NCBI RefSeq assembly: GCF_007993065.1 | Contig: NZ_VOPL01000004.1 | Coordinates: 326,864 to 390,863, forward strand | Origin: Paracoccus aurantiacus | GTDB lineage: Bacteria; Pseudomonadota; Alphaproteobacteria; Rhodobacterales; Rhodobacteraceae | DNA length: 64,000 bases | Direction of reading: 5' to 3' | In this document: one piece after another, positions 63,821 through 64,000 of the stretch | Layout: every line of letters begins with the position of its first letter | Numbering within the stretch: position 1 is the first letter of the stretch | Program-made: the position numbers and the translations under genes | The notes under the pieces: generated by a model | The model's input: the letters and a program-made list of their open reading frames with translations, nothing else | The model's database searches: none | Told to the model about the DNA's origin: nothing

Positions 63821-63839
63821 GGTGCGCCTCGCGCGCACC
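63821..63839 (+). promoter_or_regulatory. Hairpin between fusA and tuf
   Basis: GGTGCGC / GCGCACC around CTCGC, 21 bases before the tuf start. No T-run; may mark an mRNA processing site that separates tuf from fusA expression. Confidence 0.35.
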
Positions 63840-63860
63840 GTCACTCAAAGGAGCTTTGCA

Positions 63861-64000
63861 ATGGCAAAAGCAAAATTCGAACGGACGAAACCGCACGTCA
63901 ACATCGGGACGATTGGTCACGTTGACCACGGCAAGACGACGCTGACGGCTGCGATCACCAAGTATTTCGGTGACTTCAAGGCGTATGACCAGATCGACGC
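63861..64000 (+). CDS. tuf: Elongation factor Tu (N-terminal fragment, cut by window end)
   Basis: 46 complete codons in frame to the window edge: [20 protein letters not shown] followed by [13 protein letters not shown], the G1 loop. AAAGGAG precedes the ATG. Fourth gene of the str operon. Confidence 0.98.
   Translation, partial: MAKAKFERTKPHVNIGTIGHVDHGKTTLTAAITKYFGDFKAYDQID

Overview
The window is chromosomal DNA from a high-GC alphaproteobacterium, most likely Paracoccus or a close relative in the Rhodobacterales. This rests on coding style, on several families I know mainly from that order (a TIGR02186-type membrane protein, a DUF2927-type lipoprotein, a DUF6280-like small protein), and on a GC-rich intergenic element of a kind common in those genomes. 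Genes are dense and often overlap by 4 bp. I see no insertion sequence, prophage or CRISPR array.

Layout. 1-3.3 kb: tolC with a PopZ-like partner, facing nlpD. 3.3-4.7 kb: a surE-pcm-nlpD operon. 4.9-10.3 kb: a tightly coupled run of TauE/SafE permease, TIGR02186 protein, MsbA-type ABC exporter, ygfZ and dinB. 10.5-16.8 kb: a small conserved protein, a PfkB kinase, and a membrane-stress-like group (zinc-ribbon membrane protein, SPFH/GYF protein, DUF2927 lipoprotein, TelA). 17.0-18.6 kb: a MerR regulator and MFS exporter behind a perfect 24-bp palindrome. 18.7-25.7 kb: a beta-oxidation operon (acyl-CoA dehydrogenase, GST, thiolase, FadJ) headed by one of two tandem MerR regulators and a LiuR-like operator. 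25.8-28.1 kb: two hotdog thioesterases and a MATE exporter. 28.1-35.7 kb: hemF, a lipoprotein, clpS-methyltransferase-SDR, a SPOR-tailed D,D-carboxypeptidase, a 2-hydroxyacid dehydrogenase and an SH3 protein.

The accessory part starts at tRNA-Thr (35.9 kb). After an almost gene-free stretch come a YcaQ-like DNA glycosylase, an exported protein that is only a subtilase prodomain, a small divergent gene, and a compact operon of SARP-like winged-helix/TPR regulator, GGF-repeat PAP2 (vanadium-haloperoxidase-type) enzyme, and a subtilase without a signal peptide. Heptamer direct repeats with 4-bp spacing, the classic SARP site layout, lie just upstream of the regulator. This is my best candidate for an undescribed system.

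44.2-50.4 kb is an aromatic-acid-type CoA ligase with a complete five-gene Liv-type ABC importer. 50.4-54.5 kb is an AttEFGH-like ABC/FtsX/lipocalin operon, and 54.6-57.6 kb a choline/betaine-type ABC importer. After tRNA-Asn come an MBL-fold hydrolase, an EnvZ-like histidine kinase and the str operon (rpsL, rpsG, fusA, tuf), which has a near-consensus promoter and a structured leader; tuf runs off the window.
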